Virus record (IMG/VR): IMGVR_UViG_3300020281_000021
Location: 1-64,000 of that record
Length of the DNA stretch: 64,000 nt
DNA from: a virus
Strand: one strand, 5' to 3'
Part shown: positions 24,781 to 34,135 of the stretch, piece after piece
Layout: every line of letters starts with the position of its first letter
How positions within the stretch are numbered: position 1 is the stretch's first letter
Made by a program: the position numbers and the translations under genes
The notes under the pieces: generated by a model
The model's database searches: none
What the model saw: the letters and a program-made list of their open reading frames with translations, nothing else
What the model was told of the DNA's origin: nothing

Positions 24781-25872
24781 ATGACTACTATCAACTCTGG
24801 CATTCGCCAACGTGGTGGACTCCTCTCTGGATGGGATGAGTTCTGTCAGTGGGTTACATCTACTAACAACAGACTTTATGTTGGTTGGTTTGGTGTGCTC
24901 ATGATCCCATGCTTGCTCACTGCAGCAGCATGTTTCATCGTTGCATTTATTGCAGCCCCTCCCGTTGATATCGACGGTATTCGCGAACCTGTAGCAGGAT
25001 CTCTACTCTATGGAAACAACATCATCTCAGGAGCAGTCGTCCCAAGCAGCAACGCAATCGGACTACACTTCTACCCAATCTGGGAAGCAGGAACAGTTGA
25101 CGAATGGCTCTACAATGGAGGACCTTATCAACTCGTTATCTTCCACTTCCTTATCGGTATCTCAGCTTACATGGGACGCCAATGGGAACTTAGTTACAGA
25201 CTAGGTATGCGACCTTGGATCTGTGTTGCTTACTCTGCACCAGTTGCAGCAGCAGCGTCAGTTTTCCTAGTATATCCTTTCGGTCAAGGATCTTTCTCTG
25301 ATGGTATGCCTCTTGGCATCGCAGGTACATTCAACTTCATGTTTGTATTCCAAGCAGAGCACAACATTCTTATGCACCCATTCCATATGATTGGTGTTGC
25401 AGGTGTGTTTGGTGGATCTTTGTTTAGTGCAATGCACGGATCTCTTGTTACTTCTTCTCTTATTAGAGAAACTACTGAGCAAGAGTCTCAAAACTACGGT
25501 TACAAATTTGGACAAGAAGAAGAAACATACAACATCGTAGCTGCTCATGGTTACTTTGGTCGTCTTATCTTCCAGTATGCTTCTTTCAATAACTCTAGAA
25601 GTCTTCACTTCTTCCTTGCAGCATTCCCAGTTGTTTGTATCTGGATTACTGCTATGGGTATCTCTACTATGGCATTCAACTTGAATGGTTTCAACTTTAA
25701 CCAGTCAGTTGTTGATGCAGGTGGTAAAGTTATTCCTACTTGGGGTGACATTCTTAACAGAGCAAACCTTGGTATGGAAGTAATGCACGAGCGTAATGCT
25801 CACAACTTCCCACTTGACCTCGCTGCTGCTGAGTCCGTGCCTGTTGCACTGACTGCACCTGCAATCGGTTAA
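24781..25872 (+). CDS. psbA: PsbA, photosystem II D1 protein
   Basis: 363 residues, uninterrupted (no intron). Five transmembrane helices of D1 are visible, with [19 protein letters not shown], the segment [20 protein letters not shown] (His for P680/non-haem iron side) and [20 protein letters not shown] near the QB site. The C-terminus [19 protein letters not shown] includes the processing site after Ala. It replaces the turning-over host D1 during infection. Start at ATG 24781 (MTTINSG); an upstream alternative start at 24748 does not match the family. Confidence 0.98.
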   Translation: MTTINSGIRQRGGLLSGWDEFCQWVTSTNNRLYVGWFGVLMIPCLLTAAACFIVAFIAAPPVDIDGIREPVAGSLLYGNNIISGAVVPSSNAIGLHFYPIWEAGTVDEWLYNGGPYQLVIFHFLIGISAYMGRQWELSYRLGMRPWICVAYSAPVAAAASVFLVYPFGQGSFSDGMPLGIAGTFNFMFVFQAEHNILMHPFHMIGVAGVFGGSLFSAMHGSLVTSSLIRETTEQESQNYGYKFGQEEETYNIVAAHGYFGRLIFQYASFNNSRSLHFFLAAFPVVCIWITAMGISTMAFNLNGFNFNQSVVDAGGKVIPTWGDILNRANLGMEVMHERNAHNFPLDLAAAESVPVALTAPAIG

Positions 25873-25898
25873 GTTACACCTGAGGAGCACAAGGTCAA

Positions 25899-25997
25899 AT
25901 GACTCAATTTCTACTAAAGAATGCAGGTTATCTACCCATCTTTGAATTCTTATTCTTTGTTGCTGTAGGTATCACTTTAGGACCAGTCCTAACTTAA
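25899..25997 (+). CDS. tiny membrane peptide downstream of psbA
   Basis: 32 residues, one transmembrane helix (PIFEFLFFVAVGITLGPVLT). TGAGGAG lies 13 bases before the ATG. Co-transcribed with psbA up to the terminator at 26023. The size suits a small subunit of a photosynthetic complex (Pet, Psb or Ndh small chains), but I cannot assign one. Confidence 0.55.
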   Translation: MTQFLLKNAGYLPIFEFLFFVAVGITLGPVLT

Positions 25998-26022
25998 ACT
26001 AGGCATTTCTTTTTATTACGTC

Positions 26023-26047
26023 GGGGGCAGAAATGCCCCCTTTTTTT
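26023..26047 (+). terminator. rho-independent terminator of the psbA unit
   Basis: GGGGGCA-GAAA-TGCCCCC followed by seven T. An upstream GGCATTTC (26002-26009) can pair with GAAATGCC (26030-26037), which would break the hairpin; see findings. Confidence 0.92.
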
Positions 26048-26054
26048 ATAAATA
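26047..26054 (+). promoter_or_regulatory. T4-type late promoter, TATAAATA
   Basis: Exact TATAAATA beginning in the terminator T-run, about 47 bases before the small gene at 26101. Confidence 0.55.
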
Positions 26055-26100
26055 ATGGTAGAATTAGAGGGTAGGAAGATGAATCAAACTCATCTTTGTT

Positions 26101-26280
26101 ATGAGTCCGACAACGGAAATGCTTATGAAAAACGTACTACCTTACAATCAACTAGAGGCATGGCATCCTTTTGAGCCTAACCAAAATCATCGCGAGGATG
26201 ATTACTATGAGTGCTTGGTTGAGTGTACAGATACAAGGTCAGCGTGCAAACGAATCTGTAAGGAGGTGTTAGACTACTAG
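26101..26280 (+). CDS. small twin-CX3C protein
   Basis: 59 residues. The C-terminal part YYECLVECTDTRSACKRICK has two CX3C pairs separated by six residues, a helical-hairpin disulfide or metal-binding pattern. The N-terminus is polar with no signal peptide. It lies between two terminators as a single-gene unit. Another ATG (26080) is in a different frame. Function unknown. Confidence 0.55.
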   Translation: MSPTTEMLMKNVLPYNQLEAWHPFEPNQNHREDDYYECLVECTDTRSACKRICKEVLDY

Positions 26281-26303
26281 ACCAATAATCTATCGTATCT
26301 TTT

Positions 26304-26333
26304 AAGAGACTTGCTTCCACAGGTCTCTTTTTT
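26304..26333 (+). terminator. rho-independent terminator
   Basis: AAGAGAC / GTCTCTT with a 12-base loop, then T residues. Confidence 0.75.
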
Positions 26334-26367
26334 AATGTTATAATTAGTAGGTACGGTGGAGTAAGAA

Positions 26368-27078
26368 ATGAAAAAATTAATTGCAGCATTGACCGTTGGG
26401 ATCGCACTCGGTGTCGCTACTTGTGCTTCAGCAGCACCTGTAAAAAGTGACTGGACAGGAGAGGATAGTATTACGAAGGGATGGTTTACATATGATGCGA
26501 TGGGGTGTATGCTATTAAAGGAATGCAAAGAAGATATTACACAAGTAAAGAGTAGTGATGATATTAGAGACATGTTTCCCAATCAGAATTGGGATGTAGT
26601 GTCTGAAGAATTTGATGCCATTGTAAATGCATTTGATAAATTAGATATCAATGTATACGTTGCATCCCCCAGATACTTTCCTCCTGCTCACAGAGGTGTA
26701 TACCACACGGTGAGCAACCATATGTATCTGAATGAGGCATGGGTTAGTCGTCCTCATATTTTGATGGCAGTCCTCAGGCATGAGGGTTGGCATGCTGCAC
26801 AAGATTGTATGGCAGGGACGCTAGATAATACACTACTTGCTATTATCAGACCCGAAGAGGATGTGCCTAGTCTGTGGGCAGACATGGCAGCAAAAGCATA
26901 CTACCAGAATCCTAAAGCGATCCCATGGGAGAAGGAAGCATTCTGGGCAGGTCACGAAGAGGGCATGACACAGGAAGCACTTGAAGTCTGTGCATCTGGC
27001 ACTCCTATGTGGGAAGTATATCCACCTACTCCACTCACTAAGCAGTGGCTTATTGAAAACAATTACATTAAAGAATGA
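26368..27078 (+). CDS. secreted zinc metalloprotease-like protein
   Basis: 236 residues. Signal peptide: KK at the start, hydrophobic core AALTVGIALGVAT and an ASAAP cleavage site (about residue 23). LRHEGWHAAQDCM (about 137-149) carries HExxH (HEGWH), the zinc site of gluzincin/metzincin-type peptidases; a later HEEGMTQEA may supply the third ligand. Six or more Cys suggest disulfides in the periplasm. It may act on the cell envelope at release or on competing phage receptors; the substrate is unknown. The stop overlaps the next start. Confidence 0.7.
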   Translation: MKKLIAALTVGIALGVATCASAAPVKSDWTGEDSITKGWFTYDAMGCMLLKECKEDITQVKSSDDIRDMFPNQNWDVVSEEFDAIVNAFDKLDINVYVASPRYFPPAHRGVYHTVSNHMYLNEAWVSRPHILMAVLRHEGWHAAQDCMAGTLDNTLLAIIRPEEDVPSLWADMAAKAYYQNPKAIPWEKEAFWAGHEEGMTQEALEVCASGTPMWEVYPPTPLTKQWLIENNYIKE

Positions 27079-27743
27079 GTTATCTAGTCCACCCCTTACC
27101 TCCAAGAAAGGTATGGGTAAAGAAAGAGTATCTTTATGACCTAGAGAAGGGTCATGGAGAGATTACACCTGGTATTTGGATCTCAGTAAGAAGTATTCAA
27201 GCGAAAGCATTATACTTTGAGACTCTACTGACTGATTACGGTGCACTGTTTGACAAGTTGCCACTCAGTGCATTCGTATGGAAGGAAGATTATGATAAAG
27301 ATAATCAACTACCACTAGATGTCCTAGAGTTGTGGGATTGTTTCGACTACAATATTACAGTGATTGAGAAACCTATCCTTGGTCGCTGCTCTTTCTTTGG
27401 TAAAGATAGGAAGATGCATCCTGGTGAATATGAATTCACTATTGATACAGCACACCCTGACTTCTCTGTATTGGATACAAACTTTTCAGAGCATGATCCT
27501 GAGCATAAGACATTTAATATTATTGCACTGGACAATGGACAGTTTGCTGCACAACCTAACAATAGATGTCAATTCTTTGACAACAGTTTGGTAAACAATG
27601 ATGCTCTACTACAACCTGACTTCAAAGTCTGCACACAAAACTATGCTGTAGAAACTCTACCTAAATGGTGGTCAGTTGGACACACAGATGAGTGGGCATA
27701 TAAGACTATGGAAGAGGAAATAAATAACAAAGAAGATAACTAG
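27075..27743 (+). CDS. conserved phage protein, unknown function
   Basis: 222 residues, beta-rich, no recognised motif (IWISVRSIQAKALYFETLLT and GEYEFTIDTAHPDF are typical stretches). It is immediately before a giant structural gene and overlaps the metalloprotease end, so it may be a virion component. Low complexity is absent; length and composition look like a folded domain. Confidence 0.5.
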   Translation: MSYLVHPLPPRKVWVKKEYLYDLEKGHGEITPGIWISVRSIQAKALYFETLLTDYGALFDKLPLSAFVWKEDYDKDNQLPLDVLELWDCFDYNITVIEKPILGRCSFFGKDRKMHPGEYEFTIDTAHPDFSVLDTNFSEHDPEHKTFNIIALDNGQFAAQPNNRCQFFDNSLVNNDALLQPDFKVCTQNYAVETLPKWWSVGHTDEWAYKTMEEEINNKEDN

Positions 27744-27748
27744 TTGTA

Positions 27749-30700
27749 ATGACAGCGGACCCAAGGTGTTATGGTGGAAGTTATTCACCACAGATACCTC
27801 AATTACAACCTAACGCACTCGACGCTGCCAACCCTAGGGATGTTACACAGTATATTCCTAGTGACCCAAGGCAAGCGGCTGGGACTCTTCAGCCTAGTGA
27901 TCCCATCATTGGTGCTGATGGAAGGTGCTACGGTCCGTTTAGACAGGAGTCACTCCAACCTAACCCGTTGGATGCATCTAATCCCGTCAGAATCACACTC
28001 GCCACACCACCGCCACCTCCTAGTAGTGGTGTGCCAACTTATGATGATCCTGCTGACAACCCTGCGAATAGATGTTACGGTCCTATTCCTATACCTAACA
28101 GTCCTGAGCGAGGCACGTCACCTGATCTACCTACACCCCCTCCACTTCCTCCATCTGATGAGGATATAGATCCTAGGGAAGTTATCAGACAGTTGGTTGG
28201 AAGATGTTATCCTCCTCTAGGACTTGATGATGGTGGGATTAGACAACCTGATATTGATCTACCTCCGTTTGATATACCTGATCTCAGGGTAGACCCACCG
28301 ATCGATATGATCTGTGAGATGTTTCCATACTTACCATTCTGTCCAGAGTGTGAGAAGTATGCTACAGATCCTAGTACGTGTGTAGAATTTCCTATTAAGA
28401 TACCTACACCTGGTCCAGGTATTCTTCCACCAACTATCGGTGGAGGAGGTAAAGACTGTGATAAAATATGGGAGTTGCAAAGAGATAATTTAGTTAAAGA
28501 TATTGGTGATGGATACTGGGAGAGGACTGATACAAGAGAGCAATTCTATTGTCCACCTGAGCAGAAAAATGATGACTGGGGTAAGTGTGTAGAGGAAGCA
28601 CTAGAGTGTTTGTTTAAACCATACATTGATGGTGCATGGCAACCACCTTCACAGGATTGTGTTACCTTCTACCCTAGAGGATATAACGGTAACATCAAGT
28701 CATTCTGTATTGCTAACTGCTATCCAGATAGAGTTGGTATCTATGAGTATGTGACACAGAAAGGTGCTGCTCTAGCATTTAAACCTTATGGTAGTGGTCT
28801 GCATAATCTATTAGGTGTGACCACAAACTATGATGGGTCATGGAATGGTAGTAAGATCGATAATCCTGGCGGTAATAAAATCTATACGTCTGCAGGTAAC
28901 AGGACATACAGTGCTAGTCTTGGTAGTGCTAACATCACTGTTAACGTTGAAGTATATAATGACAATGGTGAGTTTGATACTAGATGGTATTGCACATACA
29001 CTGGTGACCTACCTGCTGTAGGCACAGAAACCACAGCATCATTTACTGGTGACAGTGCTAGTTTTGATGTCACATTCATGGTGTTGGAAGGTAACAAGGC
29101 AGGCACTAATCATGACTATGGCACATCCTCTACACCTCCAACAGGATATACACTGACATCTAATCAACCTGTCTTCTACTTACATAAGAATAAGAAAGAC
29201 GATAGATCAGTTGCAGTATACAAATACTATTCCAACTCTAGAAAAGATACTCTACTTACAATTAAACCAGGTGAGCCTGACACACCAGGCAATGGTGAGA
29301 GAGCAACCTTAAACGCAGGTGGGTATGGTTTCGTAGAAATTTTAGGATGGGCATATGAAGATGCTGCAGCCATGAATCCATACCTAGGTAAGAAAGAAAA
29401 GGCACAAGAATTACATAGGTATTATGACAAACTATTCTCTACAGCAGAAGTAAAATTCTCTGGTCAAAGTATTACAGTCTCTGGTAACTGTGACTTCACT
29501 ATCGAGTGGTCATGGAAAGACTCTCCAAATATTGCAGGTGTGACATGTGATAGTTTTACTATTGACAACAAGACATTTGAGCGTCGAGGCACGAGAGGTA
29601 GTCAGACTGAAAGATTTACCAACATGTCAGCAGGCACTTACCCTATTACTTTCCAGAATCTACACTCTGCTAATAGTAATTTTGCTGATAGGATATACAA
29701 TGACAATGAATCTGTCTGTCTTCTTGATGGACATGGAGACGATTGTAACGGGACGATTAGAATTTCACGGGTAGATAAAGCAAGCACTGGCAACATAGAA
29801 ATGGATAATCATTTCTATTCTATTCGTAAGCAAACAATAGAAGAGCCACCTACCAAGGACTCTAACAAAAACTATTACCTAATTCCAAATGATGTAAACA
29901 ACACCATCTTAATGAATATAGATGTGGAAAAAGGTAGGGCAGGGTATAGAAATACCTTGATGGCATACATTGAGACAGATGGTGTCCCACGATGGGCACA
30001 ACTTTTGGTTGTGGATGCAACTAATGAGGCTGGTATGACACAGCACATGATACCTATCAACATCCTTCAACAATACAAGGGTGGCAACTTAGGATTCCTG
30101 CTTGTCTCTAATGGTGCTCAACTCAACAGTTATAACGTAGGTGATACATTTACAAACTTCTCTCAGTTGTCAGATGGATGGAGGATTGATGGTGTATCAT
30201 CCTCAGAATCTAATTATGTTTTATTCTCTGATGAATCACTCAACCCAGAAGGATCTGTTAGTGACAGTAGAGACTACACAGTATGGAAAGGTGATCACTG
30301 GCAGTGGTGGGAGGATCTAATCAGTGGTGACAGTGACTTTGATGATTGTAAATTCTGGCACGAAGTTGTATGGGCAGGTGGTGCTACAGCCTATGAGGGT
30401 ATTGAATGTTATGTGTGGAGAGAGGACAAACCTCCATCTATAACTAAACCTCTACTCTCCAAGTCAGATTGTGATCCACGACTGTTTAAGAAATCATTTA
30501 AAGATGTCTTGTTGATGAGAAATGATTGTGGATCTGAGATCATCGATGTCACAGGAGATAGTGGAGATATCTCATGTGGTAAATGTAATGGTGAGTATCT
30601 ATTCCAAGTCAACAGGACACAGAAGAGTAAGATAGTAACCAAAGGTAAATTCTCTTTGCGTAGTCTTGGAGGTATTACTCAAGGTCTTGCAGGTGACTGC

Positions 30701-32137
30701 ATGGTATTCATATTGAAACTTTGGAAAAACAATAACGTTATTTGGGAGCAGAAGTTTAGAGCAGGAGCATGGCCAGAGATCGGACAGAAGTTACATGATG
30801 ATGATTACTTTGAGGTAGTTGAGGGTGACGTAATTAAATTCAAAGTCACAGAGATCAAACGAGGACCTACTAGTGGACAGATCACACCTAGGTTAGGCAT
30901 CCTTGATGAAGATAATTATCTCTTTGAATCAACATTCAACCTCCGTCTACAGACACAACCAGGTGACGCTAGGTCAATTCCATACCCATCAACTATCAAC
31001 CCAGAGGCAGAGTCTTCTAAGGGTGTGGGTGGTGAGATCACAGGATTTGATATGTGCTACATGCACAACCTAGATGACAGAGGTAAAAACTCAGAGATTG
31101 AAGACTGGCAAAGATACTATACTGTCTGGGAGAATCAGCAACCAGTAAACATGGATGCTAATAATCAGATCCATGACCATGATGATTACCCACGCTACAC
31201 ACACTGGACAGCAGATCAGGGAGGATCTAATAACCGTGCTGCTATGTCCTTCCGTGGATGGGATGGCAGTGATAGGAATGCATACATTGATACATATGGA
31301 TTCAAAGAGAAAGATAAAGGACAACATTACAATCAACTTGTCACCAGAATGCTATTCAAAGATGGCAAGACAGGTCCTATCTACTTGGATGGCACTGGTG
31401 CACCCACTGCTGTAAAGAGACACGTCCAATCAGAGACACACTATGCAAGACTTGCAAAGTATTCTGACGATGGTTTCTCATGGTGGGATACCAAGATGAA
31501 TAGTTTCGTAGCAACCAGTGACCTACAGTGGATGCTTGACAATCTCTACGATGGTATGCAACAGAATCCAGAAGTCCTTACAAACTATGAGATGGGATAC
31601 TTTATCCAAGACTACTGGTTGATTCCAGAGGATGATGACAACGTAGAGGATCATGGCATCGGTGCTAACACTGCCAAGATTCGTGTTGGTATAACTTTCT
31701 GGGCAAAGAATGAAGGTTACAGCAACAAGGCAGGTCCTAAGCGAATTACAAATTTCTATGCTACAATAGAATTGCTCGAAGTCTTGGACTGGGGTGACGG
31801 ATATGGAGAGGGTCAGGAATTTGAATTCTACTGGCCACCTAAGTATACTGATCGGATCATGGATTACTCCACCGATAATAATGTTGCACCATTTAGTCCT
31901 ACCATCGCAGCACATAGATCCAGTGCTCCTAATTACAATCCACTAACTAAAGACATACCGTCAGAGATTAAGATTGGATACGAGCCATCTGGTCGAGGTT
32001 ACAGAGATACAAAACGTCCTGTGTATGATGCATTCTACCAAGAGTCACATAACAAGGAGTCTATGTATTGGTTTATAGATAAGAAAGAATACCGTGATCG
32101 AGTCAGATTCAAAATCAGAGTTAACGGAGTACAGTAA
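27749..32137 (+). CDS. giant virion structural protein (1462 residues), probable fibre/adhesin
   Basis: The largest gene of the window. The N-terminal 200 residues are Pro-rich and contain four short repeats of the type RCYGP (DPRCYGG, DGRCYGP, NRCYGP, GRCYPP), two of them alternating with LQPN..LDA.NP. The rest is beta-rich, with many Gly, Asn, Asp and aromatic residues and Cys throughout (about 12 in the first 350 residues). There is no signal peptide. Such length and composition fit a tail fibre or other surface structure. I do not recognise a T4 homologue. ATG at 27749 has no strong ribosome site. Confidence 0.6.
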   Translation: MTADPRCYGGSYSPQIPQLQPNALDAANPRDVTQYIPSDPRQAAGTLQPSDPIIGADGRCYGPFRQESLQPNPLDASNPVRITLATPPPPPSSGVPTYDDPADNPANRCYGPIPIPNSPERGTSPDLPTPPPLPPSDEDIDPREVIRQLVGRCYPPLGLDDGGIRQPDIDLPPFDIPDLRVDPPIDMICEMFPYLPFCPECEKYATDPSTCVEFPIKIPTPGPGILPPTIGGGGKDCDKIWELQRDNLVKDIGDGYWERTDTREQFYCPPEQKNDDWGKCVEEALECLFKPYIDGAWQPPSQDCVTFYPRGYNGNIKSFCIANCYPDRVGIYEYVTQKGAALAFKPYGSGLHNLLGVTTNYDGSWNGSKIDNPGGNKIYTSAGNRTYSASLGSANITVNVEVYNDNGEFDTRWYCTYTGDLPAVGTETTASFTGDSASFDVTFMVLEGNKAGTNHDYGTSSTPPTGYTLTSNQPVFYLHKNKKDDRSVAVYKYYSNSRKDTLLTIKPGEPDTPGNGERATLNAGGYGFVEILGWAYEDAAAMNPYLGKKEKAQELHRYYDKLFSTAEVKFSGQSITVSGNCDFTIEWSWKDSPNIAGVTCDSFTIDNKTFERRGTRGSQTERFTNMSAGTYPITFQNLHSANSNFADRIYNDNESVCLLDGHGDDCNGTIRISRVDKASTGNIEMDNHFYSIRKQTIEEPPTKDSNKNYYLIPNDVNNTILMNIDVEKGRAGYRNTLMAYIETDGVPRWAQLLVVDATNEAGMTQHMIPINILQQYKGGNLGFLLVSNGAQLNSYNVGDTFTNFSQLSDGWRIDGVSSSESNYVLFSDESLNPEGSVSDSRDYTVWKGDHWQWWEDLISGDSDFDDCKFWHEVVWAGGATAYEGIECYVWREDKPPSITKPLLSKSDCDPRLFKKSFKDVLLMRNDCGSEIIDVTGDSGDISCGKCNGEYLFQVNRTQKSKIVTKGKFSLRSLGGITQGLAGDCMVFILKLWKNNNVIWEQKFRAGAWPEIGQKLHDDDYFEVVEGDVIKFKVTEIKRGPTSGQITPRLGILDEDNYLFESTFNLRLQTQPGDARSIPYPSTINPEAESSKGVGGEITGFDMCYMHNLDDRGKNSEIEDWQRYYTVWENQQPVNMDANNQIHDHDDYPRYTHWTADQGGSNNRAAMSFRGWDGSDRNAYIDTYGFKEKDKGQHYNQLVTRMLFKDGKTGPIYLDGTGAPTAVKRHVQSETHYARLAKYSDDGFSWWDTKMNSFVATSDLQWMLDNLYDGMQQNPEVLTNYEMGYFIQDYWLIPEDDDNVEDHGIGANTAKIRVGITFWAKNEGYSNKAGPKRITNFYATIELLEVLDWGDGYGEGQEFEFYWPPKYTDRIMDYSTDNNVAPFSPTIAAHRSSAPNYNPLTKDIPSEIKIGYEPSGRGYRDTKRPVYDAFYQESHNKESMYWFIDKKEYRDRVRFKIRVNGVQ

Positions 32138-32502
32138 TGAATGGATTTGGTGACCAGCCAGGTCGTAAAAGACACAAGGACTGGGCAGACAAAACAATAC
32201 AGAAGACAACTAAAGAGTTGAAACTTCTGCGTGAGGTCATCGAAAAGTATAAAGACGATCCCGATGGTCGTCATAAGATGCTTAAGAAGATGAAGAGGTA
32301 TTGGAATAGCAATATCAATGTCATCAAAGATCTTGATACAAAACCGTCAGGCAAAAACATTGTTGACGAATTGAGAGAAGTCCCCTATGATAAGATAGTG
32401 GAAGACTACCGAAAGGAAGTTGGACTAGACTCACCTAAAGAAAAGATGAGTGTCTCTGAAACAAGAGCAGCAGAAATTCGAGAGTATCTAGAAGGAGAAT
32501 GA
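32137..32502 (+). CDS. conserved basic helical protein
   Basis: 121 residues, Lys/Arg-rich and helical (DKTIQKTTKELKLLREVIEK). Both ends overlap neighbours. It may be an accessory of the giant structural protein upstream; function unknown. Confidence 0.5.
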   Translation: MNGFGDQPGRKRHKDWADKTIQKTTKELKLLREVIEKYKDDPDGRHKMLKKMKRYWNSNINVIKDLDTKPSGKNIVDELREVPYDKIVEDYRKEVGLDSPKEKMSVSETRAAEIREYLEGE

Positions 32503-33653
32503 AGGTAGCAGTGATTGGCAGAGGTAGTGGTGGTTTAATTACCATCATGAATCTCTTGACCTACAACATTAAAGTTGATTGTTATTATGATCCCGACACC
32601 CAACAACTTCCTGTTGGTGAGTCAACCACACCTCAATTTGCATCACTGATAGAATGCACATTGGGTTTAACTATCGATGATCTTATTGCCCTAGGACTTG
32701 CGTCCTATAAGAAGGGCATTGAGTTTGTTGACTGGGGTAACTCAAAGCATTTCTATCATAGATTTCTACATGCAGATGCTATTCACTTTTACACTAAGAC
32801 TCTTAACCCATTTCTCCAAGAGAATCTAGAGAAATATAAAGGAGTAAAGTTTATTGGAAAACGTATCACTGCTCTTAATTCTATTAGCAATGAATATGAT
32901 TTCGTAATCAACTGCTCAGGTGCTCTCAGCAACTATAGAAAAGAGATTGACATTCCATGTGTCAATAGTGTATTATATTTCGATGACCATAAAATACATG
33001 GTCACCCAGAGTATACCTACCACCTCGCCCATGAATATGGATGGAAGTTTAGTCTTCCATTTCCTAAGCAAGGCATCTCACGGACAGGTTACCTGTTTCA
33101 CAGGGACTATCAGTCACATATAGATGCTGAGGTTTTATACTCACATGGAGACCTCTTCGAGTGGACTCCATCTTACGCACCCGATATGATTGTCAATAAT
33201 AAGTTGGCACTCAATGGTAACGCTTTGCTCTTCTTCGAGCCATTGCAAGCACTTTCGCTATTACATTATGATATGGTCGCAAAAAGAATCTGCGACTATT
33301 TGGTTAATGGCCAAACAAATGAGGAGAGACTACTCGCTAATCTCTGGTATCTAAGAATGGTAGAGGCATATGTTGATGCCCTTGCCTTCCACTATCAATA
33401 TGGTAGTGCTCACAATTCTGGATACTGGGAGAAGGTCAGTAAGAAAAGTGTCACAAGGGTTGGACAAAAATGGTGGAATGATGGTAGACTCATCCACAAA
33501 GTCAGATCTTCGTGGGGAGAGGGTAAAAATTCTCACCTCACACAGCATCCTGACTACTACTATGCACCAGATCACACACATATCTTTGGCATTACATGCA
33601 TGTATCAATTACATTGTGGATTGTCAGGGGATCGTGATTTGTCAATAGTATAA
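32499..33653 (+). CDS. prnA: tryptophan-halogenase-like flavoprotein
   Basis: 384 residues. The N-terminal dinucleotide motif is AVIGRGSGGLITIMNL (GxGxxG), followed by LPVGESTTP (the GE...P flavin motif of flavin-dependent halogenases), FVINCSGAL, and FFEPLQALSLLHYD near residue 245 in place of the EPLxS..I stretch. The halogenase fingerprint WxWxIP appears as GWKFSLP (about residue 183). Halogenase-family genes are known in cyanophages; activity on free Trp, peptides or other substrates is unproven. It may act with the host flavin reductase. It ends in a late promoter. Confidence 0.85.
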   Translation: MKVAVIGRGSGGLITIMNLLTYNIKVDCYYDPDTQQLPVGESTTPQFASLIECTLGLTIDDLIALGLASYKKGIEFVDWGNSKHFYHRFLHADAIHFYTKTLNPFLQENLEKYKGVKFIGKRITALNSISNEYDFVINCSGALSNYRKEIDIPCVNSVLYFDDHKIHGHPEYTYHLAHEYGWKFSLPFPKQGISRTGYLFHRDYQSHIDAEVLYSHGDLFEWTPSYAPDMIVNNKLALNGNALLFFEPLQALSLLHYDMVAKRICDYLVNGQTNEERLLANLWYLRMVEAYVDALAFHYQYGSAHNSGYWEKVSKKSVTRVGQKWWNDGRLIHKVRSSWGEGKNSHLTQHPDYYYAPDHTHIFGITCMYQLHCGLSGDRDLSIV

Positions 33654-33656
33654 ATA
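33649..33656 (+). promoter_or_regulatory. T4-type late promoter, TATAAATA
   Basis: Exact TATAAATA overlapping the halogenase stop codon, 49 bases before the porin-like gene. Confidence 0.6.
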
Positions 33657-33705
33657 CCCATTGTAACTATCTGTTACATAAACTCAAACTAAAGGTAAAA
33701 AACAC

Positions 33706-34074
33706 ATGATCAAAACTGCAATCGCAACTCTTGCTGCTACCGCAGCTGTGGTAGCCCCATCTGCTTCCTTTGCAGGACCGTATATTAATATCGAAGCAAA
33801 CTCCTCTTGGACTGGCTCGGATTATACTGGGACGACGACTGACGTGCACGTTGGTTACGAAGGACAAGTTGGAATCGCATCTTACTACGTTCAAGGAGGT
33901 CCAGCAGTGACTTCTGTGGACGGTGGTGACACTGACACTGACTTCTCTGGTAAGGCAGGTCTTGGTCTTCCACTCTCTGAGGCGATGGATCTCTACACTG
34001 AAGTCTCTTTTGTTACTGCAGACTCTGCAGACAACGGATACGGAGGTAAGTTGGGTGTGAAATATGCTTTCTAA
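33706..34074 (+). CDS. porin-like outer-membrane beta-barrel protein
   Basis: 122 residues. Signal peptide with ATLAATAAVVAPSASFAGP (cleavage after FA). The mature part alternates Gly/aromatic strands (HVGYEGQVGIASYYVQGGPA) and ends with the barrel-type C-terminus GKLGVKYAF (terminal Phe, as required for outer-membrane assembly). It is probably a small eight-strand barrel. Late promoter in front and terminator behind: a monocistronic unit. It may alter host envelope permeability or block superinfection; this is inference. Confidence 0.7.
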   Translation: MIKTAIATLAATAAVVAPSASFAGPYINIEANSSWTGSDYTGTTTDVHVGYEGQVGIASYYVQGGPAVTSVDGGDTDTDFSGKAGLGLPLSEAMDLYTEVSFVTADSADNGYGGKLGVKYAF

Positions 34075-34098
34075 GTAGAAAGGATATATAATACCATC

Positions 34099-34126
34099 AG
34101 GGGTCTCTGACCCCTTTCTTTTTTTC
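34099..34126 (+). terminator. rho-independent terminator
   Basis: AGGGGTC-TCT-GACCCCT followed by TTCTTTTTTT. Confidence 0.9.
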
Positions 34127-34135
34127 TATAATATT

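Noticed and set aside
24781-25872. Intron in psbA, as in some cyanophages
   Set aside because: The reading frame is continuous over all 363 codons, with all D1 landmarks.
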